A stretch of DNA of 64,000 bases from Branchiostoma belcheri. Its lineage: Eukaryota > Chordata > Leptocardii > Amphioxiformes > Branchiostomatidae. Under the pieces are notes generated by a model, which was given only the letters and a program-made list of their open reading frames with translations, was not told where the DNA came from and did not search any database. The position numbers and the translations under genes are program-made. The stretch lies in assembly GCF_001625305.1 (NCBI RefSeq), contig NW_017803379.1, forward strand, positions 103,012 to 167,011, read 5' to 3'. Shown here piece after piece: positions 1 through 11,529 of this stretch (its first letter is position 1; each line of letters opens with the position of its first letter).

Positions 1-345
1 GTCAGTTTAGTCTTCACAATTAACTTCACGAAAAGCATACCAATTTGATTTGTTTGTTTGTATGTTTGTTTGTTTGTTTGTTTGCTTAAAGATCTGCTTA
101 ACTGCAACATAATGACAACCAAGCTTGAGGAGCAGGTTTTTGCCCTGGCGTTCTCAGTTTCATATCAAAGTTTCCTCCTCCCTACATTTAGGATTTCCAC
201 ATTTTTCACCTTGAAATGGAAGAGAACATAATATTGAGATTCTGAACAGCTATAGATTTTGGACTCATGACTTTCACGTTGCAGGTTTCATTGGGAAGTC
301 CCATGGTTTCTTGAGTACCAACAACACACCCACAAGGGTAGCCAG

Positions 346-386
346 NNNNNNNNNNNNNNNNNNNNNNNNNNNNNNNNNNNNNNNNN
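346..386. other. Assembly gap (41 N)
   Basis: A run of 41 undetermined bases, which shows that this is a draft assembly with gaps. Open frames that run through it are artefacts. Confidence 0.99.
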
Positions 387-589
387 GTCAAATCGTTCCC
401 TCAACACTCCTTGAGTTTCCCGTACTTGATGAGCACCTCCTTAGATAATACAAGAAGGATGCAAGAGAGAAGATGACAGAGATTTGATCCCTTCAGCATG
501 CAGCACGCATCTATTCAGAATCCACTTTGAGGGATGCTGAAAGATGATTCTCTCCAGAGGGTTACTGTCATGTTGGAGGTAACCCCATT

Positions 590-835
590 AAGCTGTCTAT
601 GAAGTGGTGCATTATACAGCTGTCTGGTAGGAACCCTTCGCCCCTGGCTATAGTCGCATTTGCCGCCTGGTGGAACATTGAGCGGAGCTTGTATGACAAG
701 CAGCCTGTATCGATGATTGTGGCTGCTCCTCTGAAGAGTGCCTTCAGTGCTGCTCTTCTCAAGTGTAACGTGAAAAGCGCATCCAGTAATCCAAGTTTGC
801 CTGCATGTATTACAATTTGAGGAGGTAAATATTGT
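590..835. promoter_or_regulatory. Candidate conserved non-coding block, head of a decayed array
   Basis: This unique-looking block keeps several CpG dinucleotides and is open in several overlapping frames on both strands, which is typical of composition rather than of a gene. Part of it (about 718-795) recurs in more diverged form three times just downstream. No splice sites or recognisable protein motif support an exon. The regulatory reading is inference. Confidence 0.25.
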
Positions 836-1300
836 ATCGGATGTTTGTGGCTGACAGACATTGTTCATTTTACACCATAGCAGTTTTACATGTCATGTAG
901 TATTTCAGAATATTGATAGAGTTGTTGAACAGGTCGTTAAACAAAACACCGATAAACAGCTGGTCCAATAAACTTTAGAGTGCAAATGTTTGTGGCTGGT
1001 CCTTTGAATAGTTCCTTTAGTGCTGCTATACTCAAGTTTAATGCATAATGCACATCCAATTAAGTTTTTCACAACAAATAACTAACAGTTATATATTTAA
1101 ATAACTATATTGGGGCTACTTCGTTTGAAGAGCACTTGCAGAGTAGCCATGCTCCAGTTTAACATGAAAAGTGCAAACTTCTTACACTCATGTGTGATAG
1201 TGCGTTACAACTTCAAGTAGATGTTTTAAATATGGCCTTCACTGCTCAAAGGGAAAGCAAAAAGCACTTCCAATAACCCACGGATCATTTTTCATAACTG
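700..1300. repeat. Decayed local tandem repeat, about four units
   Basis: The module 'GTGGCTGCTCCTCTGAAGAG' followed by a CTGCT...CTCAAG and an 'AAAAGCGCATCCA' part is seen at about 718-795. Related versions occur at 988-1075 (GTGGCTGGTCCTTTGAATAG), 1108-1175 (GGGGCTACTTCGTTTGAAGAG) and 1230-1290 (CACTGCTC, then AAAAAGCACTTCCAATAACC). Unit length varies from about 120 to 270 bp. The units are old and share only scattered blocks. Confidence 0.55.
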
Positions 1301-4050
1301 TGTTACAATAATTTTGCCAGAGAATTTTCTACGTTTATACCACCAGGCCAAGCACTATGTATTAGAACTTGAGCAATTCAACTTGTAACATACTAATATT
1401 TAGTTTAGAATGTTGAAGAAGGTTATGGAGTGAAGTAATTGAATCAAAATTTGTCTATATTATACAAAAGTTAAACTCAGTTACGATTTACGAATACCCA
1501 GCAACTTGGGTGAGCTGTCATGCTAAGACAGAATGCCAGTCACTTCAGTTAAGTCCACCTTGATCCTTTTAATGTACTCACGGACTGTTTAAAAAAAAGT
1601 TTAAACCATCAGATGTTGATCTTTAGAAGAGAGCAGGCTAGCCCAGGGCCCTGATAACAAGTCTACGGTGAACGTCAAAATGAAAAATCCATGTAATGAT
1701 CAGATATGAGTCCTGTAAATGTACAGGCCATCCACTACTATACAACCATCATACTGTATAAAGTAAAGATCTTACAACAGCATTGAAAGCCCAGTTTCAT
1801 CCTTTCATGGTTTTTCCGATGCAAACAGGATGCCAGAAAGAAAAGATGAATAAGCGGCTGCAATCTTGTTAACATCTAGAAAGCAGTTTCATATTGTGGA
1901 GCTTAGTCTGTATCATCTACAAAGCCTGCCTCCAGGACTGTGCAACAGCATGTATTACATGATAGGCTATGATTTATGATAATCTGCAGCTATGTGTATG
2001 TTTAATCATTGTACATGTACATTAGTCTTAAGATCTACAGAGCTACCCAGTACAAAGTAGGGGGGGGGGGGAGAAGGGAGATTGGTAAAGGACATAATTT
2101 TGTAAGTATTAAAGGACATAATTTTGTAATAGTAACTCAGTCACTGTCTCTTTGAATCCCCTGGCAGCTTGTTATGGTACTGCAGTGGGACTTCTGGTTT
2201 TAATATCTCGTGATCTTGACATGCTCTTTCAAGAATATCTATAAACTTCTTGTTTAGACACATGTCTATAAACTCCTCTATGAATAGAACCTTTTATAGA
2301 TCCTTCCTTCAAAATTTCCTCTTATATCTAAAAGGCAAGTGTCTATCAATCATCAGGGCAAAAGATTAGACATGTTTGCTATAAATTTTCTATTCCAACA
2401 ACAAGACTAGTTAGGATCTGTTCATCTAGATTGTGAAGCAAAATGAAGAAATATCAGTGTTGTCTGTACCGTTGAAGCTCCAAAAACGAAATCGTTTCCG
2501 TCTGACAGTTTGCTAATTTTGCCCGTCCAAAGTTATCAGCAGTTATTCTTCCATGTAGTGCTCACAAAACTTCCTCTAGCGAATCACACTTTTTTGATAA
2601 AGCGAGTTTTGGTAAATCCGCCGTAAGTACTTTAGATCAAGTGCGGAAGGTGATATATACTGTGATTAAGATGATTCATGGGCATATGCCCGGCAGAACT
2701 GCCTTCAGGGCCACTTAGGAAATATGGAGCAACCTTTAATAAAAGGAAAGGTACCGTGCCATAAATTCTACACTTAGTCAAGTTAGGAATCAGAGTTATC
2801 ACAGACATAACTCAGTACTGCGTGTAGATTGCTGGTGATTTCGGTTGCAGATTTCACAACTTTCTGGTACCTGCCTAGATCAATAATAAGGAAACCAAAA
2901 AGATGTGACATTTCTGACATAAATATTGAGAGTACATGTAGACAGTTGAGACAAGTCTATAACTGAGGGTGCCAAAAGGACTGTTTTATTGTAACAGCTT
3001 AATGTTATACATCAGCAATATTAATGAGATGAATATACATTGTACAAAGAATTGTAACATTGATAGCATTTGATTTTGGGGTTGGATAGATCTACTTTTA
3101 TTTTAGTATCTTCAGACAAAAGTTACTGATTTTAGATTATGGCTCAAGGTAGGCAGCAGCACGCGAACATGTTATAAAGCTAATGGCTTCCTTTAGTGTG
3201 TATCAACATAGCTGGTATAACTGCCCTTCAGCATAACACACCAGCTTCGCAGGCACGCAGCAGAGCAGCAGCTGGCTATATCACAATGAAGGACCTCATA
3301 TGCCAAACCTTTGCATATCTAACTGTAAGCGTTGTATAAAGCTATCTAGCAATGATGCCTGTACTTGGTGGCAGATACTTCTGCATCAGAAAAGTTCTAG
3401 GAAGAAAATGAGCTACCCAAAGCCTTTCAGTTTGAAACTCAAAGACCATCTCTAGTTGTCTGCCTTGTGAGCCAAACTAATTGAAAGAAACAGAAATGAG
3501 GGCTTGAAGGTTCAGCTGTTGACTAGACAATGTAGTTATGAGAGGATATTTCTCCCAGCGGGAATCCAATAATATACCTGATGACAAATGGGTTTTCTTC
3601 AAAATATCAATTATGAAACATTTCCAATATCTTGCACTATGAAAAAATGAGGCAAAGGTTCGAGCCAGAGTCATTATCTGTAATGTATCCCCAAAGGGCA
3701 GAGTATCCATCATGCACTACACAAAGTACAACTTGAAGAGCTCAGTGTAGATTATAGTTATTGCTGCAAATCCGTGTCATTTTTCCACTTTGTTCAAAGT
3801 AATATCAAGGGAAATAACAGAAAATAAAAGTTGGGTGCCGTATACTTTTTTGTGATATTAACTAACAGTTTTTATGCAGTTAGAGCCTCTGGCTATTCAT
3901 TAAGGTTGGGTTCCATAGGAACTATTTGGTACTCAAATTAAGCCCATGTCATCAGTAATGATCATTAGAGATGACATCAGCTTAATCAGAGTCTTCTTTT
4001 TTAGAGATAAAGGAGACTTTGATATCTATGTTGACATTTTGATGGTATCT
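1300..4050. other. Non-coding sequence without a recognised gene
   Basis: I see no convincing exon. The stretch is AT-rich with a G10 run at about 2061-2070, an isolated copy of the 'AGCTGGTATAAC' minisatellite unit at 3205-3255 (see the entry at 48112-48300), and a duplicated 'AAAGGACATAATTTTGTAA' near 2085-2130. Confidence 0.6.
3205..3255 (+). repeat. Solo copy of the AGCTGGTATAAC minisatellite unit
   Basis: The sequence 'AGCTGGTATAACTGCCCTTC' followed by AGCATAACACACCAGCTTC matches the repeated unit at 48112-48300, 45 kb away on the same strand. This is either an interspersed repeat that gave rise to the array or a shared mobile-element part. Confidence 0.5.
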
Positions 4051-4054
4051 TTAT

Positions 4055-4380
4055 CAGGGCTCAAAATACCACAGACTGCATATGCATGTGAGTGCAGGTA
4101 AAATTTGAGCTGTGCAGGTATTTCTGATGTCTAACCTGCACTGGTCCATAAACTGGGTTAATATTATATACATGAAGGTGTATGTTTATTTTCATTAGCT
4201 GTATTGACTGTCACAACCTATGAAGTGTAAAAAAATAATAGCTGCAATGATTCTGAACAGTTTTTGTATGATTCACACTAAGTCTTCCTAAACTCTAAGT
4301 GATGCAGGTAAAATTTGTCTGGTGCAGGTAATTTTTAATGTTACCCACTGTGACACCAGCCCAGAAAAGTCTTTAAGTGT
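4055..4380 (+). mobile_element. hAT-like MITE, copy 1 (diverged right end)
   Basis: The element begins CAGGGCTCAAAATACC and carries repeated GTGCAGGTA words at its left and right ends. Its interior matches the copy at 16393-16724 over most of its length (GTGCAGGTATTTCTGATG near the left, GGTGCAGGTAA pairs near the right). The right terminal inverted repeat is degraded and no clean target duplication was found. There is no coding capacity. The hAT assignment rests only on the CAGGG terminus. Confidence 0.6.
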
Positions 4381-4600
4381 TATTTCAGCTCCAGGATAAT
4401 TTGGTAAACTATCCCTTTTGAGTTAGCCACAGGTAATTGAGAAGCACTGAGGTCGAAAGATGCAACTCAATCCTCTAGCCAAATTGACAAGTTCATGATG
4501 TCATGGGCTCAAAATCAGCCGCAAGCCACCCTCTATGGCCTTTGTCAGGTAGTACTGACCATGGATGTTTGAGTCCTAATAGACAGAATACTCATGACAT

Positions 4601-5400
4601 TTTCAGATCAAGTATAACCATTTACTTGAACCTTGTCCAAAGAAAAACCTAATCCTTGTAGAGCTTCTGGCATGAGCCTGAGTTAGCTACATGACTGTAA
4701 TCCTCCAAATAACATACTTGTCTGGGGATTATTTTCAAAACTTTGATAAAGTACATGTATTAAGACTTGAAGTCAAACTTTTCTGACAGCAGTTCTGCCT
4801 TTTCTTCAATATCATGCGGATGATTTATTTTCTTCGACTGTGGGTAGACAGCTCTCAAAAGAGCTATATTGGAGGATTACATGCAGCTAACTCAGACTCA
4901 TGCCAGAAGCTCTACAAGGATTAGGTTTTTCTTTGGACAAGGTTCAAGTCAATAGTTGTACTTGATCTGAAACTTTCATGCTTTTCTGACATCAATTTTG
5001 CCTTTCTTCAATATCAAACAGATGATAACTGTCGGTGGACAAGAGTTTTCCTTTATGTTGGACAAGTTTCTAGTCATGGTTGTACTTGATATGGAACTTT
5101 TCTGTGAGCAATTCTGCCTTTTCTTCAATATTAGATGGATGATATTAACTTCTACCGTGGGTGGACAAGACCTTGATTGACAGATTAAAGGCTCAACTGC
5201 TACCAACTGTACAAGAAAAAATTTTTTCTTAACTTTGGACAAGGTTCTAGTCAATGCTTATACTTGATGTGAAACTTTTTTGACAGCAGTTTTGCCTCTT
5301 CTTCAATATTAAACAAATGATAACTCAGTCGGTGGACAAGAGCTTGATTGAAGGATTAGCTTAGGCTCAACTGCTAGCAACTCTGCAAAGTTTTCCTTTA
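4601..5400. repeat. Tandem array of about four units with one inverted unit
   Basis: Diverged units of about 120-180 bp share TTGCCTTTTCTTCAATAT, a GATGATAACT/GTCGGTGGACAAGAG part and a GGACAAGGTTCTAGTCA...TACTTGAT part, with copies starting near 4795, 4990, 5108 and 5283. A segment at 4601-4707 is an inverted copy of 4869-4973 (about 105 bp at more than 90% identity by eye, 161-bp spacer), so the array contains a large potential stem. Small open frames here follow the repeat and are not genes. Confidence 0.7.
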
Positions 5401-5860
5401 CTTTGGAACTGAGCAACCATTCTTTCAAATGTTGCAGTTTGAAACTTTTGAGAACCTTACATGTACCTTTAACTGGCTCAAAGCTGCCGTAGGCAGTTTC
5501 CATTAAGAACATTCTGCCAGCCGAGTAGCCTGAAATCCTCTAGCAAGATGGCTTAGTGTGCAAAAACTTCAAGGTCCCAACCAGTTCCAAGTTATCGAGA
5601 ATATTCTTAAAGTAGGATAAGAAGTCTTTAGAGTGTTATTAAGGTCTTGAGGTGCTGAGTGAATGCAAATGTATTGAAGTGAAGACAAGGATGATCTTTT
5701 ATACCCCCTTCACACTAGTGGCCGGATGAACCAGAATGCAGTCTGAATGAATATTCCTGGATATTTGAAGTGCATTCTAGAAATTCTCAGACTATATACT
5801 AGTAGTCCAGGAGGAGAAACCTGAAAAAAACTGTATATAATATTTGTGCCTATTCTGAGT
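5400..5860. other. Non-coding spacer, nothing recognised
   Basis: AT-rich unique sequence between the array and the mariner-like element. No exon, tRNA or repeat family was identified. Confidence 0.5.
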
Positions 5861-5861
5861 A

Positions 5862-6057
5862 CTGTAAGTATGATTTTTTTGCAGTTCTTTTACATGTATA
5901 TTTGCAGTTTTTGCGGTCACTACTATACCCCAAACTTATCATTACCTTGAATTGGTCGACTCTTTTTGCTGCACCTGCAGCCACCGCAAACGTATATTTC
6001 TGCGAACATTTCTCAGACCGCAATTTTTTGCTACCGCAAACTTCAAGTAATTTACAG
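5862..6057. mobile_element. Tc1/mariner-like MITE (196 bp)
   Basis: The ends are CTGTAAGTATGAT... and ...GTAATTTACAG. They form imperfect inverted repeats that extend inward through TTTGC/GCGGT...ACCGCAAA blocks, so most of the element is palindromic. A TA dinucleotide lies on each side (5860-5861 and 6058-6059), as expected for Tc1/mariner insertion. No transposase is encoded. The superfamily assignment is from the TA target site and palindromic structure. Confidence 0.6.
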
Positions 6058-6394
6058 TAATGGATACAAAGCTTTAGGAGTAGGTCTTAGTGTGCTTTTA
6101 TATTGTCCATAGCTTTATCTTATGTACAAAAAGAGGGAAACAAATTGGTATGGCCATAGGAAGTACATATACATGTACTACACCCTACAACCATTTAACA
6201 TCCACCCACAGTCACGATGTACCCCATTTTTATAAAAACTAAGTGGATAGTAAGCACCTTGGGAGAAAGCCAGCTATATTTTCCTCATAATTGATGCCTA
6301 GGAAATGTGACTAAGAACTTGGAGTCCACATCTTGGCAGAATCACTACATTTAACTCACCTTTCATGATCTCTTCTCGCTAGTGAATATATTTA

Positions 6395-7500
6395 CTGCCT
6401 TTGATGTATGTAATGGTGGGACTTTGGGGGAAAGAGGATTTATTTTGTGAAGGGCAAGGTCGTTCTGCTACTGTGTGTTTCCACAGAAATCGCCCTGATG
6501 TATGGCTCAATTTCAAGTATGATAAGTGGAAATTTATGAGGCTGTCAGAAATGGACTTGGTGACAAGTTTGGTGGTTTTCATGTGATTCTGTGATCATAT
6601 ATAGTCGTTGAATGCTGGTATAATATCGAATCTGGCTGTGAAGTGAAGTGCCTTGGTAGAGAGATTGCAGCACCCCCTCATTGGTCTCTGTATTGTACTG
6701 CCACACACTGTGCTTTTTGATAAGGTTGGGCTTTTGGGTACAGATGATTTATTTTACCTCACGGCTGTGGGGCAATGTTGTCTCCCTCGCAATGTGTTTT
6801 CATGAATTATGACACAATTTCAATTCAGACGATTGGAAACTGTATGAAACTGTCAAAAATGGGCTTGATAAAACAAGGTTGTTTTCAGGAATGTGAAGGA
6901 TGTATAATTGATTTATTTGTTCCATTCTGAATGTATATTGGATCCGGCTTAGAAATTAAAATGCTTTAGTATGGCTATATTAGGAAGACACCTCCGATGG
7001 TCTCTTTATAGGTACATTGTAGGAACTGGGGGGGGGGGCTTTTTAGTAGACATGAGTTATCTTTACTTGCTCCGTTGTAGGGCAAGGTTGTATGGCTGAT
7101 ACGTGTTTTCATAAAATAAAACTGGATTTCATGTTAGATAATTGGAAAATGTATGACCCAGTGGAAAATTGACTTGGTATGGTAACAAGGGTGTCGAGTG
7201 AATGCCTCAAATGTAGATACATTGTATGTTGTTCAAGAATGTCAAGAGCACCTGCATATATGTATCTCCAGTGAGCATACATGTACTTTGAGAGGAACTA
7301 CAGTAACTGTATTATGCAGTAGATTCCTTTAAATTCACCATTTTGAAATGTCGTGGCCTTTTTGTGGCCTTATGGTACCCCACAGATTATCATGAGAATT
7401 GATGTTGCTGTACCTTTTATGAGGTGTGACTTTTGAGTTGACATGATTTATTTTGCTGTACTTTTGGAGTTCAAGGTCATACACATACTGGGCCGATATC
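6395..7500 (+). repeat. Old tandem duplication, four decayed units of about 330 bp
   Basis: Corresponding blocks recur at about 6415, 6725, 7030 and 7425: a GACTTTTGGG-like start, GATTTATTTT, GGGCAAGGTTGT, a GTGTTTTCATGAA-like part, an AATTGGAAA...TATGA part and TGGACTTGGT. Spacing is about 300-400 bp. Divergence is high, which suggests an old duplication. A G10 run at 7029-7038 sits in the third unit. No protein is conserved between units. Confidence 0.55.
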
Positions 7501-8350
7501 AATGCTCAGGACACCTTATTGCACCCAACAGATCATATATCATATTCCGTACAATTTTGGAACATTTCCAAGCGAGATTTACTGCATTTACCAAGGGGTT
7601 GTGACAAGAATTGTGATTGAATGATGTCCTTGAAAACTTGCCAAGATGTCCCCATGAATCGTCTCGCAGATTTAGCAAAAGGTGGAGTGTGTTCCGGTAT
7701 TTGCTTCCAGACACGGATATCAAGTTTTCTACAACCAAACTTATACTGCAGCTGTGTATCATAATTCAAACTCAGAAGACTGACATTTGGTGGAGGAAGG
7801 TTTATGTGTAGTTTGTCATGCTGTCTCAGCATTGTCATTGTCCCAAAGCTGCAAATAGTGTATCATTCTTCTAGTGTTGACATTGACAAATTCAAAGTAA
7901 ATGCATTTCTGATTGGAAGCTCTGAAAATAAATGAAACTGACAATCTAATTACTTGAATTCTTTTTGTTTTTTGTTTGATTTTTCTGTTATATTTTCACC
8001 CCATCAAGCTTGATGATAAACGCAGGTCTCATGTGTCAGCCTTTAATTTAGTTTAAAATAAAATATGACATAATCCAAAGTGATGATTGTACAGTAAAAT
8101 ATTAAACTGTCAGAAGCTAGATAACATCCTTGTTTGTTAATGAGAATGACTCAGAAGTGATAATGTTATCAATTCCTGACAGATATTGAAGATGACATGG
8201 AAATAAAGTACAGAGGTAGAGACTGGCTCCTAATGAAGAAAAACTGTCTTCTCCAGTGATATGCAGCTGTGACACAGATGACATATGACACCCTCACCTG
8301 TCTATCCATGCCTTATTGATTGAGAAGAGAAGGCTAGCACTAAAGCTGGC
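7500..8350. other. Non-coding sequence, overlapping chance ORFs
   Basis: Three overlapping open frames at 7499-7838 occupy both strands, none with a recognisable motif or flanking splice sites. I treat the stretch as non-coding. The rest is AT-rich and featureless. Confidence 0.45.
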
Positions 8351-8354
8351 AGTT

Positions 8355-8875
8355 TATCAGCCTTCTTGTATACATGTAGTTTCCTGGAATTGTCAAAAAG
8401 CACTTCTTGGTATTATTCTGCAATTATATACAAAATAATCATGTGTATTTTCAGAGATGAGAACATAGAAAGGTGACATCAAAGCCCGCTTGTATACATG
8501 TATGTGCGGCCAAAAACCTAAAGTACAAAAAATTAACTGAATACTATTACGTCAAATAATTTCTGTGTGTAAATCGGCCTGTTTTGACGTTTGTAAAGAA
8601 TGCACAATTGTACACTGTATGTTCAGATTGTACACCAGCTCTTGTGGTAACATATTTTCTGAACGTAAGGTTCTGGGGATACGTCAGAACAGGCCGATTT
8701 ACACCTAGGAAAAAATTACATAGTACGCAGTTTTCATATGCTTGCGGGTGTAGGCAGTTTTTGCACGTCAGGTTTTTGCCCACGTGTGTAAATCGGGTCA
8801 AAGATGACAGTCCATCAGCCTACTTGTAGTCGCTGGAATTGTCTGAAAGCAGTTCTCAGAATTATCTGACAGGGC
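8355..8875 (+). repeat. Direct repeat pair around a palindromic element
   Basis: About 65 bp at 8355-8420 (ATCAGCCTTCTTG...CCTGGAATTGTC...AGCA) recurs at 8814-8875 (CATCAGCCTACTTG...GCTGGAATTGTC...AGCA). Between them lie nested inverted repeats, including AGGTTTTTG and GTGTAAATCGG words in opposite orientation. Confidence 0.5.
8567..8704. mobile_element. Short palindromic element with 24-bp inverted repeats
   Basis: GTGTAAATCGGCCTG... (8567-8590) pairs with ...CAGGCCGATTTACAC (8681-8704) over 24 bp with one mismatch, enclosing 90 bp. A third GTGTAAATCGG copy lies at about 8786-8796. No target duplication was found, so the element borders are uncertain. The larger unit may run from about 8500 to 8800. 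Confidence 0.5.
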
Positions 8876-9224
8876 ATGAAATACTGTACAGTTTGCACAT
8901 CAATTTCGTGCTCACCAACTTCGAATAAAGGTTGTATCAGGCCATTTGGCAGTTTGCCAGTTAACGTGTTAGCGATACAGGCAAAGTTGTGAAGAGCTAA
9001 CATTTCCACATCCATCAAATTTCTGTTCCAGTTCAATCAGTCATCCTTCACCTGCTGACTGATAACGTCTGAATAGAGTAGACAGTTGTTTGCACAACAG
9101 TGGGGGGGATCTGTAATAACGTTGTCATCTCCTATTTTGTCAGAAGTGATAAGAGAATGCAGAAGTAGTTGTCTGTTGTGGTAGTGTGCATAATTTAGTG
9201 GAACAGGAGTTTGAGTCTCGTGTA

Positions 9225-9420
9225 GCAGTTGTTGCTCACCCAACTTGCATGTTACTGGAAAAGTAGGGACATTAAATTGTAATGTACTATGCATTTTCAA
9301 ATTGCTTTTTGAAAAGAGCCAAGGGAATTTCTTTGCTCCACATTTGTATCTGTCTTCTCTATCACAACCAGTGGAACAGTTTTTAGATCACTTTCAGGAT
9401 CCCTTTTTTTGTCTGGCTTA
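9225..9420 (+). mobile_element. SINE family C fragment
   Basis: Shares ordered blocks with 15425-15700: GTTGTTGCTCACCC / ACTTGCAT, GCTACTGGAAA, a GACATTAAA part, GAAAAGAGCYARGGGAAT, then TCACAACCAGTGGAA. The tRNA-like head is not obvious here, so this is probably a 5'-truncated, old copy. Confidence 0.5.
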
Positions 9421-9839
9421 TGAAGTCCTATTTGGTTCTTCTACATGTAGGCAGGGAATGGTTTTCTGGCATGTAATGAATATCTTACATATACTGTATA
9501 TTATTATTTTCACAGGGAATCCACCATTCTTAATTATCGAACTATAACAACTTCACGATTCTTTTTTTTTTATCAAGTTACGCCTTTTGTGGACAAGGCA
9601 CATTCACAATCATGGAGAAAATATATAAAATGGAGGAAATCCTTACCCTAATTTCTCATCAAAAGAAATCAGTAGGGCTCTTGTCAAGGAATATACACTG
9701 TGCCTACTCAGAAAACTTGAGACTCCATGACGTGTCCTTGGCTCTCACTGAAGGGAGCATGTCCTTGACCCTCACAGAAAACTTGCACTTGGTTTTGCCG
9801 TCTTTATCCCATCTTTTCCAAGCAATACGAATGTAGCTG

Positions 9840-10160
9840 CTCTGAAATCGATACCCAGACTTAACAAGTCTTCTGTCGGGCATTAGTTTGTGAGGGGAAG
9901 TAGTGTAAATCTCTGAGGACCGCTGCAGAGGGATCAATGTTATCGGCCATTGGATTACAGCCGAAGATTTGGGGCATTGGAGGCGTCGTGTGTGAGTTAT
10001 TAGGCAAGATCTCGTCCAGCTGATAACGTTCCGTGCACAAATCTATCACGCATACTTCGTGTTGGAGAGAACTTGCAATCGAAAGTTTGCAGTTGTAGTG
10101 CCAGTGAATGTCTACATGTGAATTCCAAAGAAGGCATTGAAATATTGAAATCCACATCCC
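9840..10160. promoter_or_regulatory. Candidate conserved non-coding element
   Basis: A unique block with many CpGs (for example GAGGCGTCGTG, CTGATAACGTTCCGTG) set in CpG-poor surroundings, with no splice-flanked frame or repeat similarity inside the window. It includes ATCGGCCATTGGATTACAG. Function is inferred from composition only. Confidence 0.3.
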
Positions 10161-10342
10161 GTGTTGTTGTCCATTTCTAACATATATCTTGGTAGTACTT
10201 TGCCTTTAGTGATCTAATCAGAAGACATGTACTTCTCACATTTTATACTTACATTTTGTACATACTGTTATAATTTTGATGACTTAAAGGTGCACCAACA
10301 CACTTTATTTTTTCTCATTTGCAAAATTATTTTTTATTTAGT

Positions 10343-10445
10343 TGAATCCTCTCCAAAATGCTCACATTTTGGCCCCAACAATCAGAGTACAGAAGAATTT
10401 TTTCTTTCTAGTTGTTACAGATTTTCCATCTATCAATGCTAACTG
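10343..10445 (+). repeat. Interspersed repeat family F, copy 1
   Basis: TTGAATCCTCTCCAAAATG through TTCCATCTATCAATG matches 60845-60950 with roughly three quarters identity by eye. The shared end, GTTACAG(A/T)TTTTCCATC, also occurs at about 19070. Confidence 0.5.
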
Positions 10446-10799
10446 GATGTCTAGAGAAAAGGGTGGATCAACAAAACTCTGCGTCACCAACTGGGTTGTT
10501 CATGCTGTGGTTAAAGAATGGCAAATGACTTTTCTGATCATCTAAAACCTGGTGATTCAATCATCTCAACAACCAATCATCAAAAAGAACCATCTGTATC
10601 TGTAACCATGAGATGCAAATTGGCCAATCAGACCATGCAATGCTGCATGCCTATTGGCTCTTGCTCCAGATGTTTTCTTCAGGTGATTTGACAAGCCTTG
10701 TTTCTCAATTTGTTGCATGCATTGTCCAATAGTTAGCACTTTGTTCCAAGCTTTCTACCAAAGTGTCTACAATGTCATGCTCTGGGTCAGTGCCTGAAC

Positions 10800-11240
10800 A
10801 ATTCACTGTATAGATTTCCTCCCTCTTTACGGCATACTAAGTGGTTGGTGGGTAATTGCAGCCGTTTGATCATATATCAATTACCCATTGGCTGACCCCA
10901 ATGGCACATTATCCAAATCAGCGCCACCCACCGAATGTAAGGCGACAACACCTAACAATGCCACCTGTTTCATCCGCCCGGCGTTACCAATAAGAGACGT
11001 TGGAGCGGGATTAGCTGCGGGCTGCAATAATGGCTGCACTTCACTCCAGATTTATCCCTCGTAATATCTGTTAATAAGCAGCGTCCCCGGAGTCTCCTCA
11101 GAATTCATCCATCCAAATACTCGCAGGTAATAAGACCGCTGCCGGCTACCGTAAAACTCCGGGGGGACTCGGGTAATAAGGCAGGGAAACTGTATTCCAT
11201 CCACCGACGCCAGCGTGTGATAGCCCGTTATAGGCCACAC
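10800..11240. promoter_or_regulatory. Candidate conserved non-coding element with TAATAAG repeats
   Basis: CpG-rich relative to its surroundings, unique, and without a supported reading frame. It has a perfect inverted pair GGGTAATTG (10850-10858) and CAATTACCC (10878-10886), which are homeodomain-type TAATT cores. Four (A)ATAAG words occur in similar context, at about 10990, 11070, 11128 and 11175. This looks like an enhancer-type element, but the evidence is composition and motif spacing only. Confidence 0.35.
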
Positions 11241-11289
11241 TAATCTATTTCCATGGTTCTCAGACATTTCAAGGTGAAAGTATAGCAAG

Positions 11290-11525
11290 TGGACATCGTA
11301 AATACAGAGGGAAGGGAGAAAAAATGGATTTGACTGTTACAGTATTCACTCCATAAAACTGCATGCACCTGGTCCTCAGGCTTCAATTTCATAATTTTTT
11401 TTTTCAAATTAGAGTACCAACAAATTGAAACAAAGGGCTGGAAGGAAAACTTGACTCTGACTCTATTCACTCCCTGAAACTGCATGTACCAAGGTATGAA
11501 TTCCCCTCCGACTGTTTTCATGATG
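11290..11525 (+). repeat. Interspersed repeat family G, two tandem copies
   Basis: GACTGTTACAGTATTCACTC...AAACTGCATGCACC (11324-11370) is repeated as GACTCTATTCACTC...CTGAAACTGCATGTACCAAGG (11455-11495). The same module appears on the minus strand at 34415-34535 and on the plus strand at 47225-47365. Confidence 0.6.
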
Positions 11526-11529
11526 TTCT

